Of a DNA stretch of 64,000 nt, positions 1 to 10,607 are shown piece by piece (the first letter of the stretch is position 1; each line of letters begins with the position of its first letter). The DNA comes from Dasypus novemcinctus. Lineage: Eukaryota > Chordata > Mammalia > Cingulata > Dasypodidae. Location: assembly GCF_030445035.2 (NCBI RefSeq), contig NC_092216.1, positions 15,005,405 through 15,069,404 of the forward strand, in the 5' to 3' direction. Both the position numbers and the translations under genes were made by a program. The notes under the pieces are model-generated. The model searched no databases and was not told the origin of the DNA. It was given only the letters and a program-made list of their open reading frames with translations.

Positions 1-224
1 AAAACCCCAAATTTCCCATTTTACCCATTTTTAAGTTTCAATTCAGTAGTATTAATCACATTAACAATATTGTGCTACCATCAACAAAATCTTTCCATTG
101 CCCAAAGCGGGAACTTGGTTCATATGCCTGGTTTTAATCTTGATTCTACTAAAATCACAGATGCATCCTGCCTGGGAAAACAGCAGTCCTGGCATCTTGG
201 TGGTAATAACAACAAATTACGATA

Positions 225-412
225 GTAGCTGAAAATTCACTGCGTGCTTACTAAGTACCAGGCACTGTATATTCTCACCACAGCCTAGGAAGTGTGTCTC
301 ATTAGTATCTTTCCTTTACAGGGCAGGGAAGTCCCATTTGGAGGGCTTGCCTAAGTAACACACCTAGGAACCATAAGGCTGATATTTGAACCCCAGTAAC
401 ATGGTTTTCTGG
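225..412 (+). repeat. MIR SINE (ancient mammalian-wide repeat)
   Basis: The stretch follows the order of MIR landmarks: a segment like TGCTTACTAAGTACCAGGCA, then a CTTTACAGGGCAGGGAAG-type block, then TTGCCTAAGTAACACACC and TTTGAACCCCAG. MIR is an ancient tRNA-derived SINE found across mammals and not active today. The copy is diverged and has small gaps. Sequence on either side (1-224 and 413-660) shows nothing I recognise. Confidence 0.75.
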
Positions 413-662
413 GTTCCCATGTGGTTGCTTGGGAAAGGCAGGCAGGAAAGGAAGGGATGTGATGGGAAGAGACTCACCATGCTGTGGGATGTCTGTTGTC
501 CTGAAAGACAATGGGCAGGAAAAGGAAGCAGCTGGCATTTCGTTAGGAACAGCTAATGAAGTGGTGGGAGGCAGGAAGCAGTCCTCATGACCAGGATGCC
601 CTGGGTGGGCATCTCTCACTCAAGGAAATGATCAGTGGTGATTTCTCACTCAGGAGCCATCA

Positions 663-1395
663 TTGCACCTCCATCCATCCTTCCATCTGTACACCCATCC
701 ACCAACCAACCCCACCCATCCATATATTCATCCACCACCCATCCATCCATCCACCCATCCATCCACCCCTCACACCCCACCAATCCACCCACCCAACCAC
801 CCCTCACCCCCCACCCATTACTCCACCCATCCATCCACCCATCCACCCCACAACCCCCACCCATCCATCCATCCACCCAGCCTTCCATTCATCCATCCAT
901 CCACTCACACTTCCATCATCCACCCATCAGCCCAGTCTTCCATCCATCTATCCATCCATCCACTCATCCATCCACCCACCCATCCATACCCCACATGCCA
1001 TCCATCCATCCACCCATCTACCCTTTCATTCATCCTTCCATCCAGTGATGTACCCAGCCTTCCATTCATCCATCCATCCACTCACACTTCCATCATCCAC
1101 CCATCAGCCCAGTCTTCCATCCATCTATCCATCCATCCACTCATCCATCCACCCACCCATCCATACCCCACACGCCATCCATCCATCCACCCATCTACCC
1201 TTTCATTCATCCTTCCATCCAGTGATGTACCCACCCTTCCAACCATCCACCCACCCATTTAACCACCACCCATCCATCCACCTATCCAGCCCCTACCTCT
1301 ACCCACCCCCCCTTCCATTCATCCATTCATTTATCTACCCACCCAACCAATCCCCACTCCCCATCCATCCATCCATTCACCCACCCCTCCCCCAT
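663..1395 (+). repeat. CCAT-type tetranucleotide satellite with an internal 177-bp duplication
   Basis: The whole stretch is degenerate CCAT/CATC repeat mixed with ACCC and TTCC variants, almost free of G on this strand. Inside it, 876-1052 and 1053-1229 are nearly identical direct copies with a 177-bp period; one visible difference is CACATGCC against CACACGCC. Open frames of up to 287 codons here read as His/Pro/Ser/Ile repeats and are a by-product of the tetranucleotide lacking stop codons. Array length is probably polymorphic. Confidence 0.93.
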
Positions 1396-1795
1396 TGTTG
1401 TAAACCAGCTCAGCAATAGGTTTGCTCAGGGGGAAGGTGATGCAGAACTTAAAGAAATTAAGGACTGAGAGAAAGACACAAGAGAGAAAACAGAGTTGGG
1501 ACCAGGGGACTCACACTGAGAGCTCGACACTAGTTTCCACATCATATTTATTTAGGAACTAACAAGCAGCTCTTTGTTATTTACAGTAATAAGGAATGGG
1601 TGTAACATTTACAATAACAAGGAACAGGTCATACAAAGTTCAAATGCTTCATCATGCAAACATTTTTTCGTGCTGATCTGACAGTGTTTCATCTACTTAA
1701 GTCCTGATGTTCCTAAGCCCATAAGCCCACACTTTTTGTCTGCATTACGGAAACTTTTTGACTGCAAACCATTTTCCTACTATTTTCCCACAACA
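1396..1795 (-). mobile_element. Solo LTR, class II (betaretrovirus-like) ERV, antisense, inserted in the CCAT satellite
   Basis: The element begins TGTTGT and ends ACAACA on the plus strand, the TG...CA inverted termini expected of an LTR. Read on the minus strand it has an AATAAA signal near 1548, then a TCTCTCTTGTGTCTTTCTCTC pyrimidine stretch like the R-U5 region of class II LTRs. Satellite flanks both sides: the array at 663-1395 resumes at 1796. No internal retroviral genes are present, so this is a solo LTR of about 400 bp. No clean target duplication is visible, perhaps because the target is itself a repeat. Class assignment is tentative; the LTR nature is better supported. Confidence 0.65.
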
Positions 1796-1866
1796 TGCCA
1801 CCCCCACCCATCCATCCATTCACCCACCCACCCTTCCATCCATCCATCCACCTATCCACCACCCAT
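1796..1866 (+). repeat. CCAT-type satellite, downstream remnant
   Basis: A short continuation of the same tetranucleotide array seen at 663-1395, separated from it by the solo LTR. Confidence 0.9.
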
Positions 1867-1964
1867 TGGTCCCTCCACTAACCTGTGCCTTCTCTGCCCC
1901 AGGCACTGTTGTAGGGGCTCCAATAAACTGGGGAATAGAACAGGTAAGGGTGAGTGCCTGAGTG

Positions 1965-2345
1965 CCCAGGGCTGTCACAAAGTGCCACAAACTGGGGGGA
2001 GGGGGGGAGGATGAAAACAACAGAAATATCTTTTCTCATACGTCTGGAGATCATAAGTCCAAAACCAAGAGTTGGCAGTGCTGTGCTCCATGTAAAACCA
2101 GTAGGGCAAGATCCTACCTTGCTTCTTCCACTTCTGGCAGGTGCAGGCAATATCCTTTGCATTGGATGGTGACAGTGTCACGCTAATCCTAATTTCGTCA
2201 TCTCATGGCCGCCTTCTCCCGTGTCTGTGTCTCTGTCCAAATTCCTCTCTTCTTATGAGGACACCCAGTCACATGGGATTTAGGGCCCACCCTTCTCAGT
2301 ATGGTTGCATCTTAACCATGTCATTGAAAGAGCCTTCACAAGTCT
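1965..2345 (-). mobile_element. MLT1-like MaLR LTR, antisense
   Basis: The order of segments matches an antisense MaLR LTR: CACAAAGTGCCACAAACTGG, AACAACAGAAATATCTTTTC, a TCTGGAGATCATAAGTCC block, CATGGCCGCCTTCTCCC, TTCTTATGAGGACACCCAGT and GGATTTAGGGCCCACCC. MaLR elements are old non-coding LTR retrotransposons related to ERV class III. The copy is diverged, and the subfamily cannot be fixed by eye. Confidence 0.62.
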
Positions 2346-2499
2346 GCTTCAAGAACAGTAGTCTACAAACATCTGCTTCTCAGAAGGGATGCACATTCCA
2401 TGAGGTCAGGGAATCAGTCCCATGTAAGAAGTATGTCCAGGGGTTTCCTAAAGCATGTAGTATCTTATTTGATAGGAATCCAGGTTATATGCTCTAGAC

Positions 2500-3220
2500 T
2501 CCAAAGGTGGAAAGAGTTTAAAGAATAGCTATTATTTTCATTATCCCCAAATCTTTAAAGCACTTTACAACTGCTAGGACACTTCCATATCAGGAAAATT
2601 AATTCAAATTGTGTTGCCAAGCCTAGAGCATGATACAAAGTGTAAAAGTAAAAGGCATTGATGCTGTTCTTTAGAGATTTCTATATAGCAGTACAGAAAT
2701 TAGAGCTGTTATATGATTAATTATAACCTCAAGCAAATTTGTTCATTGCTCTGACAGAGACTCAGTAGTCAATATGACAGCAGGATCCGAGAAATTGGAG
2801 TGCACCCCTTACGGTGTGAATGGAGCCTTAAGGCACAATTTAGACTTTGATGGGTAGATGTTGGCAAGGGGTTTGGCATGGAGGGAATTCCTGACAGGAG
2901 GCAGCACCTAAAGTATGCCAGTGGCAGTTTCCAAGCCCTATCCTCTGTTCTACATAAAGTAGGCATGGCAGGAGAGGACGAGCTGGGCCAGGCCATACAT
3001 GGGCAGAGTTGCAGGTGCTTTGGAAGTGCAGGGGAAGTGCGTGGCAAATGCCACTTGCCAAGTCTGAGAAGGGCTCAGGTGCCTGGCTAAGACACCAGAG
3101 TTTACTTTACTAATCATGAGATGCACTCATCAGGAGTCTTACTGCCAAGGATGGAAACTCAGTTGACATTAGCTAAGGCAAAGGAGGGGATATATACCAC
3201 TACTTATAATTCAACTCCTT
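2500..3220. other. No recognised feature
   Basis: Mixed-composition sequence. The first half is AT-rich, and about 2860-3090 is richer in G and C. Short open frames on both strands lack start context or any recognisable domain. Confidence 0.5.
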
Positions 3221-3838
3221 TTTTTTTTTTTAGCATTTATTTATTTTTTGTCATTTTTTTAATGATAAATAGATTACAAAAAAATGTTACATTAAAAAAA
3301 TATGAGGTTCCCACATACCCCACCCTCACTCCCCCACACTCCTCCCACATCAACAACCTCCTTTATCATTGTGGCACATTCATTGCATTTGGTGAATACA
3401 TTTTGGAGCACTGCTGCACCACTTGGATTATAGTTTACATTGTAGATGACACTGTCCCCCAGTACATTCAATGGGTTATGGCAGGATATATAAGCCCAGC
3501 TTCTGTCCCTGTAATATCCTTTTAGGACAACTCCAGGTCCCAAAAATGCCCCCACATCAAGTCTCTTCTTCCCTCTCACTGCCCTCAGCAACTACCATGG
3601 CCACTGTCTCCACACCAATAATACAATTTCTTGCATTACTAGTCACAATATTTCTATAGTACAATACCAGTAAGTCCACTCTAATCCAAATTTTATTCCT
3701 CCATCTTGTGTACCCTGAGAAGGAGATGTCTACTCCACCTCTATAACTAGAGGGGGCTTAGATCCCACATGGTCAATGGATTGTGATTATGCCACTTGGC
3801 ATTGGAGGCACTCTCAGTTCCCTGGTGTGGTGGTTGAC
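3221..3838 (-). mobile_element. 5'-truncated LINE-1 insertion (3' UTR only), antisense
   Basis: A T-rich tail at 3221-3260 is followed by ATGAGGTTCCCACATACCCC, the antisense start of the LINE-1 3' UTR module found about ten times in this window. The order then matches the other copies (TCAACAACCTCC, GAGCACTGCTGCACCA, a TGTCC-rich block, CCCTGGTGTGGTGGTTGACC at the distal edge). Assignment to LINE-1 rests on the long copies at 25645-34262 and 37827-47455, where this module follows ORF2. Confidence 0.85.
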
Positions 3839-4516
3839 CTAGCTGTGGTGGGCTGGATCCTTGCTGTCACGTCCATGGGCCTTGTGGCCTGGCCCGTGTG
3901 TCACATGGACAGAAGCCCCCTCTTCCCCTCGGTCCTTGCCTGCATGGGGATGTGGTGTAATTCTATCACCACGTCCCCTTGGGCAGGGTCCCATTTTCCC
4001 ACCATTACAGCCACCACAAGGCCTTCCTCCTGCCCGACATCTGGGCTGCATAGCACCTCCTGCTGGGCAAGGCTGCCATCATCTTGGCCCTGAGGAACGC
4101 TTTCACAGTCATCCTTAAGGAAAACATGGCCTTCAGCCCCTTCGTCACCTCAGGGGTCCTGTACCTTCAGCCAGCGTCTGCCTCTCAGCCACCAGGTGCT
4201 GGAATTACATCTCTGTGAAGAGGGATGGAGCAGTGCATCTCCTTCTCCCATCCTTCTATGTGCCAGACAGACCAGATGCCCAGAAAGTGGAGATTGCCAG
4301 CCACCTGGCCACGGGCACCGCCCTCTTGCTGCTGCAAATTGGCTGTTCTTCCTCTCTTACCGACTTCCCCTGGAGGGCCAAGTGCATCCTGACATGTCTG
4401 TACTGTGAACTTCCCAGTTGCATTGGCTTTGCAGACCCAGCGTCACCAGGGCTTGATGAGGAGGGTGACCAGGGTCCATCCTCTCATGTTTTCAGGGTCG
4501 CAAGACCCCACTAGAA
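3839..4516. other. Unrecognised GC-rich block, possibly a decayed coding-derived segment
   Basis: This 0.68-kb block is clearly richer in G and C than its surroundings and sits exactly between the 5' edges of two oppositely oriented LINE-1 tails. Broken plus-strand frames look somewhat protein-like. One 99-codon frame from 4215 has a Leu-rich stretch (ATGTALLLLQIG). Another frame near 4085 reads ALRNAFTVILKENMAF before stops intervene. I cannot name a parent gene. It could be part of a degraded retrocopy, an old exon-bearing segment, or chance GC-rich sequence. Confidence 0.4.
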
Positions 4517-4985
4517 GATTAGAGTGAACTTACAGGTATTCTACCATAGAACTATTTTGACTAGTAATGGAAGAAACTGAGCAATGACATGGAGACAATG
4601 GCCATGGGAGTTGCTGGGGGCAAGGAGAGGGAAGAAGAGATGTGATGTGGGGCATTCTTGGGACTTGGAGTTGTCCTAAATGATATTGCAGGGACAGATG
4701 CTGGACAGTCTATATCCTGCCATAACCCAGTGAATGGACTGGGCGAGAGTGTAAACTACAATGTAAACTATAATCCATGCACTGCAGCAGTGCTCCAAAA
4801 AGTATTCACCAAACGCAATGAATGTGCCACGATGATGAAAGAGGTTGTTGATGTGGGAGGAGTGGGGGTTAGGGGGTGAGGTATGTGGGAATTTCTTATA
4901 CTGTTTAATGTAACGTATTTTGTGATTTATGTATCTTTGAAAAAAGACAATTTAATAAAAAATTAAAACATAAACAAAAAAAATG
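4517..4985 (+). mobile_element. 5'-truncated LINE-1 insertion (3' UTR only), sense
   Basis: It starts GATTAGAGTGAACTTAC and runs through GGACTTGGAGTTGTCCT, CCAAACGCAATGAATGTGCC and GATGTGGGAGGAGTGGGGG, ending in an AATAAA-containing A-rich tail at 4950-4985. It is the sense counterpart of the element at 3221-3838, with a different truncation point, so the two are separate insertions. Confidence 0.85.
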
Positions 4986-5780
4986 GTGGGAGTGTTAGGG
5001 TAAAAGCTACATAGTAATCTCTTGAGTAGCATGAATATGCTAGTAGTTATTTGAAAGGATATTGAAAGCCAATTTTACACTTAATTTTATGAGGGAAAAT
5101 TATTTGAAGATTATAGTACATAATACAGTGCAGGACATAATTTCATTGCATTTCATTCACACTTGAGTCACACAAATATTCGGGAGGAAATCAAAGGTTT
5201 CTTTATAATTTATCATTTTTTAAAATTTTATTATGAAAATGGTATCATTTATGTATAAAAATTAAGTATGAGAAAATAAAGTTTCATTGAAATTTAGAGC
5301 AAAATGTTTATATTCAATTTACACAATAAAATATATGTTTTATATTCTAGAAAAAAAAAAAAAGACCCAGCTAGATGTAGTTTTGACAGCAAGTCACCAA
5401 TTGTTTCCTTCTGCATCTGAACTGGTTTGTTGTTTGCTTGGATGAAGGAATATTCATGGAAAAGAAAATCTTGCCAACCTGCCTGTTATCCTGACTGGGT
5501 CTGGATTTGCATTCCTGGAAGCCAAATAAATGATCAATGTAAACCCAGTATATGGAAAGGTGACTTTGTGAATACATTACTCTGGCAAACCTCCCTCTTA
5601 AACTTCTGCTGGCCAATGGCCAGTCTGAGTTCTCTTGGCATGCAGATAACATCCCTCTTGTGGCATGGGAAATTTTCTAGAGTACATACAAGTAGAATAG
5701 TGTGCAGCCTCCAGACACAACAGTGGTCAAGGTTCTGCCATGTTAGCTTCCTCCCATCTTTCCCTCTCCTTCTCTCTTCC
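4986..5780. other. No recognised feature (AT-rich)
   Basis: AT-rich sequence with an A-run at 5350-5363. Overlapping frames on both strands from 5371 to 5795 carry no domain I recognise. Confidence 0.45.
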
Positions 5781-6370
5781 TCCAAAATATTTTAAGGCAA
5801 ACCCCAGACACTAGGTCCCTCCATCCACATATACTTCTGAAGCCCTCTCTAAAAATCCTAGACTTTTCCTTATATGACCACATTACACTGAGAAAAAAAA
5901 ACAAAAACTGAACTCTATTCTTTGTTGTTATCGAATACCCAGCCAGAATTGTTAAATGCCTCAAAAGCAATTCTACTGTGGAATTTGTTCACATTAGGTG
6001 TCTACTTTTCCCCTTAAGTTTTAATCTAAAGCAGTCTCCCTCAGTCCCCAAACCCTGACTCCCCATCTCTTCTTCTTTGTATTTCTGATCTGCTGAAGAA
6101 TCCGGGTCAGTTGTCCTGGGGAACTTCCCACAATCTGGACTGGTCCATTCACTTCCTAATGTTACCTAACTTGTTAGCTCTACAGGCTTGAGGAGATTCA
6201 CAGATGAGGATTTCCTAGGCGATGCCAGGTGCTTCCCACCAACTGCACTATTTCCGGACATACAGGGTAACTTGCTCCCACTTAGCAATGTCAAGATTGA
6301 TCAGTGGAGTCTCCAGGTGAAAACCTCATGCCACTTCATCGAGCTAACACCTAAAGATTTCAGCTATTGA
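5780..6370. mobile_element. Ancient LINE-1 3'-region fragment
   Basis: AAGGCAAACCCCAGACA, AGTTTTAATCTAAAGCAGTC and AATCCGGGTCAGTTGTCCTG are landmarks I associate with an old mammalian LINE-1 (L1M-type) 3' region. It is strongly diverged, and I have not assigned its orientation. Confidence 0.45.
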
Positions 6371-6689
6371 TGGTACTTGTTTGAATCAGTTACTTAATTA
6401 AGATTGAAAAGGTGGCTTTCTAATACCAATATTCTTGCCAGAACTGTTGGCCAGGATGCTTTTGCAAAAAGAATGTTTTCTCAGCTGTGGCTCTATAAAA
6501 TTCATTTCATGTAAAAAAAGTCTGGGGTAGATGCTTCATTCTCTCCCTGTACTTGTTATTTTCCAGCATAAGGAGAGAAGATATCCTACTTACACTTCAG
6601 TGGTGTCCAAGGCATTGTTTATTGATTTTGCTGATTTGCCGATCTTTTCCTTTCTTGAGCATCCACTCAAATCTGGAGTAATTCCTTCC

Positions 6690-7110
6690 ATGTTCTTAGT
6701 ATGAAAATTTTCAAATGCATTAAAAAATAGACAGACTAGTATAAGGAACCCACAAATACTTATCACCCAGCTCCAATAATTATTAATATGTGGCCAGTCT
6801 TATTTAAGCTTTACTTTGACTCACGCCTCCAACTCCAGCTGTAGATAATTTGAAACCAGACCTGGATATATATCACTTTATCCAGAAATACTTTCTAAAA
6901 CATAAGGACTCCTTATCTTTTAAAAAAAATTATATTGCCATTTGGCAACCAAAAAAGATGAACAGTAATTTCTTAATATAATCAAATCGTCAATACTCAA
7001 ATTTCCTTAATTGTCTCAGAAATGCATCGGACAGTAACTTGTGGGTTTCTGCATATTCAATGCATTTAATTCAATTGTACTGATACTCCTTTTTATGATC
7101 AAACTGTCCC
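6690..7110. mobile_element. Second ancient LINE-1 3'-region fragment
   Basis: It begins ATGAAAATTTTCAAATGCAT and continues through TACTTATCACCCAGCTCCAA and CAAATTTCCTTAATTGTCTC, which belong to the same old repeat type as the fragment at 5780-6370. The sequence between the two is not recognised. Confidence 0.45.
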
Positions 7111-7309
7111 ATCTTTGTCCTCAGAGTCACAGTTACACACATATACTTTGACATGTTTCCATTTGTCTTTTTTTTTCAGATTTAAAAAATCCTTATTCAA
7201 CTTAATCATACACACTGCTAACAATGCTTTATCAGTAAAATTTGTTTTATGAAAATGATTCTCCTAAAACAGAAACTGGTAGAAAAATTTATCAACAATA
7301 GGGTTAGCA

Positions 7310-7990
7310 TACAGAAATGCTATTTATTTTTGCACATTGATCTTATAACCTGCGACTTTACTAAACTCATTTATGAGTTCTAGAAGCTTTCTTATAGACC
7401 TCTCAGGGTTTTCTATATATAGGATCATGTCATCTGCAAACAATGAAATTTTGACGTCTTCCTTTCCAGTTTGAATGCCTTTTATATCTGGTTCTTGCCT
7501 CAGTGCTTGAGCAAGTACTTCTAAGACAATGTTAAATAGAAGGGGAGAGAGTGGGCATCCTTGTCTTGTTCCTGAATTTAGAGGGAAGTATTTTAGGATT
7601 TCTCCATTGTAAACGATGTTGGCTGTGGGTTTTTCATATATACTCTTTATCATGGGGTGTCCCCCGCGTGGGGGAGCCCCACGCACAAGGAGTGCGCCCG
7701 TGAGGAAAGCCGCCCAGCGTGAAAAGAAAGAGCAGCCTGCTCAGGAATGGCACCGCCAACACTTCCCGTGCCGCTGATGACAACGGAAGCGGACAAAGAA
7801 ACAAGACGCAGCAAATAGACACCAAGAACAGACAACCAGGGGAGGGGGGGGGGGGGGAATTAAATAAATAAATAAATAAATAAATCTTTAAAAAAAAATT
7901 TCCTTGTATTCTGATCTTTTGGAGTGTTTTTGTCAAGAAAGGGTGCTGTATTTTGTCAAATGGTTTTTCTGCATCTATAGATATAATCAT
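7310..7990 (-). pseudogene. LINE-1 ORF2 reverse-transcriptase fragment (inverted arm), split by a SINE
   Basis: On the minus strand this encodes the part of the LINE-1 reverse transcriptase around its active site. After the SINE the frame reads [15 protein letters not shown], then [16 protein letters not shown], then FADDMILY with both catalytic aspartates. Upstream of the SINE it reads [17 protein letters not shown]. Only about 145 codons of the RT domain are present, so it is a dead fragment. It is well preserved, which suggests a fairly recent insertion. Confidence 0.88.
7655..7890 (+). mobile_element. DAS-type tRNA-derived SINE (5'-truncated, GC-rich form)
   Basis: GC-rich body with GGGAGCCCCACGCACAAGG, GAAAGCCGCCCAGCG and CAAGACGCAGCAAATAGACA, then a G run near 7842-7858, an (AAAT)n stretch and an A-rich tail. 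It sits inside the inverted ORF2 arm: LINE-1 sequence stops at CTTTATCATG and resumes at TTTCCTTGTATTCTG. I recognise the body as the long form of the armadillo DAS SINE. The tRNA-like head is missing. SINEs of this type have no coding capacity and depend on LINE-1. Confidence 0.72.
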
Positions 7991-9382
7991 GTGATTAATA
8001 AGAACAAGGCCTAGAGCAGCACTGTGCCTAAGAGTTCCCTCCTGACAGCCTCCATGTTACTCAAATGTGGCCAGTCTCGAAGCCAAACTCAGCATTTAAA
8101 TGCACTGCCTTCCCCTCAGTGTGGGACATGACACCTGGGGATGAGCCTCCCTGGTGCCGAGGGATCACTACCAAGTACCAGCTAATGACAAAACTAGAAA
8201 ATGACTTTGAATTAAAGGTTCAATGCAGTCCAGCAGAATATCCCTGTCTACATATAATAATAGGAGTTAAAAATTTTTTTTGACCTAAATTAAGGGGGAA
8301 ATTGAAAGGACAAATGAGTTTATATGGCTATGAGTCTCTAAAAAAGAGTCTGGAGGTTGTCAGAAGGATTGCCCTTATGCACACCTGAGCAGAGTCTCAG
8401 AGACAGATAAAGTACATACAACCCCAGGTATTGGTTCTTCTGAGGGCTAAAGAGACCCACAGGCTTTATGGTCATGGCAGATGGAGTTCACTGCCATGTC
8501 AGTTGGCCCTTCATTAGAGTTGGTGTTTCTGTGTGATGGAGATGGACTCAGATGTGATCTCTTTTCACAAGCCTTTCATACTACTTTACTGGAATTGTAG
8601 TTGGTGCTGGGGTTTAAGATATATCTAGGGGATCTGAATCTCTGGACTGACAATATGATAGCCAGGCCCTGAGTCTCAACAGACTTCAGCTCCTACACTT
8701 TGGTTTATTGTTTTTTTGGTTTAAGGACTGCTTCCAGTATCCATGTGAAATCTAAGCCCCCTCTTGACATAGATGTGGAATGGACACAACCAATCCAAGG
8801 TCCACAGGAAGGAGGAATACAGTAAGGATTAGAGTGGACTTACTGATATTCTATTCATGAATTATTGTCGTTAGTAATTGAGAAAATGTGGCATTGATTG
8901 GAAAAAGTGGCCATGGTGGCTGTTTGGTGTGGGGAATGGGAGGAAGAGATGAGATGTGGAGGCATTTTCGGGACTTAGTGTTGTCCTGTGTGGTGCTGCA
9001 GGGACAATTACCAGACATTGTAGATTTCCCATGGCCCACTGGATGTAACGTGGGAGGGTATGGGCTGTGATGTGGACCATTGACCATGAGGTGCAGCAAT
9101 GCCCAGAGATGTACTCACCAAATGCAATGGATGTGTCATGATGATGGGGAAGAGTGTTGCTGTGGGGGAGTGGTGGGCTGGGGTTGGTGGGGGTGAATGG
9201 GGACCTCATATTTTTTTAATGTAATATATATAAAAATGAATTAAAAAATAAATTAAAAAAGGAAAAAAAATAAGGTTAGCAACCACATTTATCAATTGCT
9301 AAGGGGGGATGTAGAAATTAAAGTATATTTATTTACTCTACATCTCTGAAATGCCTCTTATACCAGTGGTCTTAACTCATGG

Positions 9383-9543
9383 AAGGGAGCAGATATGGCT
9401 CAAGTGATTAAGTGCTTCCCTCCTACGTCTGTGATCTTGGGTTCAGTTCCTCCTAAGGAAATAAGAAAGACAAACAGATACAGCAAGTGCAAAACAATGA
9501 GTGGGCAGGGAGAAATAACTACAAATAAATGTTTAAAAAAAAG
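9383..9543 (+). mobile_element. DAS-type SINE, tRNA-like monomer with A-rich tail
   Basis: It begins GGGAGCAGATATGGCTCAAG, continues through a tRNA-like B-box region (GGGTTCAGTTCC) and GACAAACAGATACAGC, and ends in a TAAATGTTTAAAAAAAAG tail. The GGGAG(C/T)(A/G)GATGTGGCTCAAG head and GGTTCAGTTCC box are the family signature. The copy is diverged and not expected to be active. Confidence 0.82.
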
Positions 9544-10070
9544 AAAGAATGCAGGAACCTTGTAAAAACTTCCCCCAGAGAGTGAACATACACTCAAAAA
9601 TTTACATGGTTTGCAACCCTCTTGAGGCCTATTTATGGCCCTCAAATTTTTTTTAAAGTAAGTTTCCAAAAACATATTCATTCTTTCATGCATATCCTAG
9701 AAACATCTCATTCTCATTATCTGCAGCTTACTTTTTCCAGCTAATTAATTTTAAAAGCTCAAAATCTACCTAAAATATTAATGTGCACCAGTACATCCTG
9801 CTTTAAAACATTCTATTAAACATTTTTAGTGTTGCTTCCCTACCTTTAAAGTTACATATGAAAAATCAACTTTAATAGAATTGAACCTATGCGGAAGTCA
9901 TTTTCCTTTCTTTGGAAAAACATGACTAAAATGCATTAATGTTTGTAAGGATGTGGTCTAACTTACAGAATAATTTTAAATATCTCAGGAGCACAGAAAA
10001 TTTTAAGTCCAATAAGATGAGGCAAGCATCTCTGAAATCAAGAAAAGCATCCTGAAAACTGTTCCTATGC

Positions 10071-10146
10071 CTCTTTCCTTCTTTCCTTCTTTCCTTCTTT
10101 CCCTCCTTCTCTCTCTCTTTCTTTCATTTATTTTCTTTTATTTTCC
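10071..10146 (+). repeat. TTCC/CTTT pyrimidine microsatellite
   Basis: Tandem CCTT/TTTC units grade into CTTTTATTTTCC. It lies at the A-tail end of the adjoining antisense SINE (10147-10512), so it probably grew from that tail. Confidence 0.75.
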
Positions 10147-10512
10147 TTTACTTAGCTCCTCTCCATGGTTCCTCCTCTCCATGGTTCCTCATCTGTCTGC
10201 TCATTGTTTGCTCACCTTCTCCAGGAGGCACTGATAACTGAACCTGGGACTCCCACATGAGAGGCAAGTGCCCAACAGCCTGAGTCCCACAGGCTGTGCC
10301 ATCTGCTGGCCTGCGGCACCTGCTCAATTCAACAGGGGCAGCATCTAGCTTGTTTGTGAAGTGGGCAGTGTTTATCTCCTTGCAGTGTGGCTGGAATCTG
10401 CTCCTCTTCTTTAGGAGGCATTGAAACTGACTTTGGTACATCCCATGTGGTAGGTGGGCACCCAGAAGGTTGAGCCACATCTGCTTCCACATGCTTGCTT
10501 CTTGAGCTTCTT
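10147..10512 (-). mobile_element. DAS-type SINE, dimeric, antisense
   Basis: Read on the minus strand there are two tRNA-like heads. The outer one (about 10400-10495) has GTGGCTCAACCTTCTGGGTG followed by a CCCACCTACCACATGGGATG stretch. The inner one (about 10230-10315) has GGGACTCAGGCTGTTGGGCA followed by CTTGCCTCTCATGTGGGAG. The A-tail end faces the pyrimidine microsatellite. An internal TCCATGGTTCCTCC direct duplication occurs at 10160-10190. The two heads differ, so this is an old dimer. Confidence 0.72.
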
Positions 10513-10607
10513 CCACTTCTGGGAGTTCTTCCTCATTTTACTGAGGTTCAGAGATGGCACAAAGAATAGGAAACTTTTCAAATGAATTCCAGCTTATTTT
10601 AAGTATT

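Larger units (their letters stand above)
7310..9273 (+). mobile_element. LINE-1 insertion with 5' inversion, flanked by an 8-bp duplication
   Basis: Two parts form one insertion: an antisense ORF2 segment (7310-7990) joined to a sense 3' UTR with A-rich tail (8000-9273). The octamer GGTTAGCA occurs directly before (7302-7309) and directly after (9274-9281) the element, as expected of a target-site duplication. An inverted 5' arm joined to a sense tail is the product of twin priming, a known variant of LINE-1 integration. Compared with the long copy at 37827-47455, the arm matches about 42639-43098 and the tail starts at about 46205. Roughly 3 kb of ORF2 and proximal 3' UTR were therefore skipped. 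Confidence 0.8.

Noticed and set aside
556-1419. A 287-codon open frame rich in His, Pro, Ser and Ile
   Set aside because: It is a translation of the CCAT satellite. All three plus-strand frames are open for the same reason, there is no domain, and the array contains a recent 177-bp duplication.
9383-9543. tRNA-like A and B box sequence as a tRNA gene
   Set aside because: It continues into a SINE body and A-rich tail, and no full cloverleaf with an anticodon arm can be drawn.
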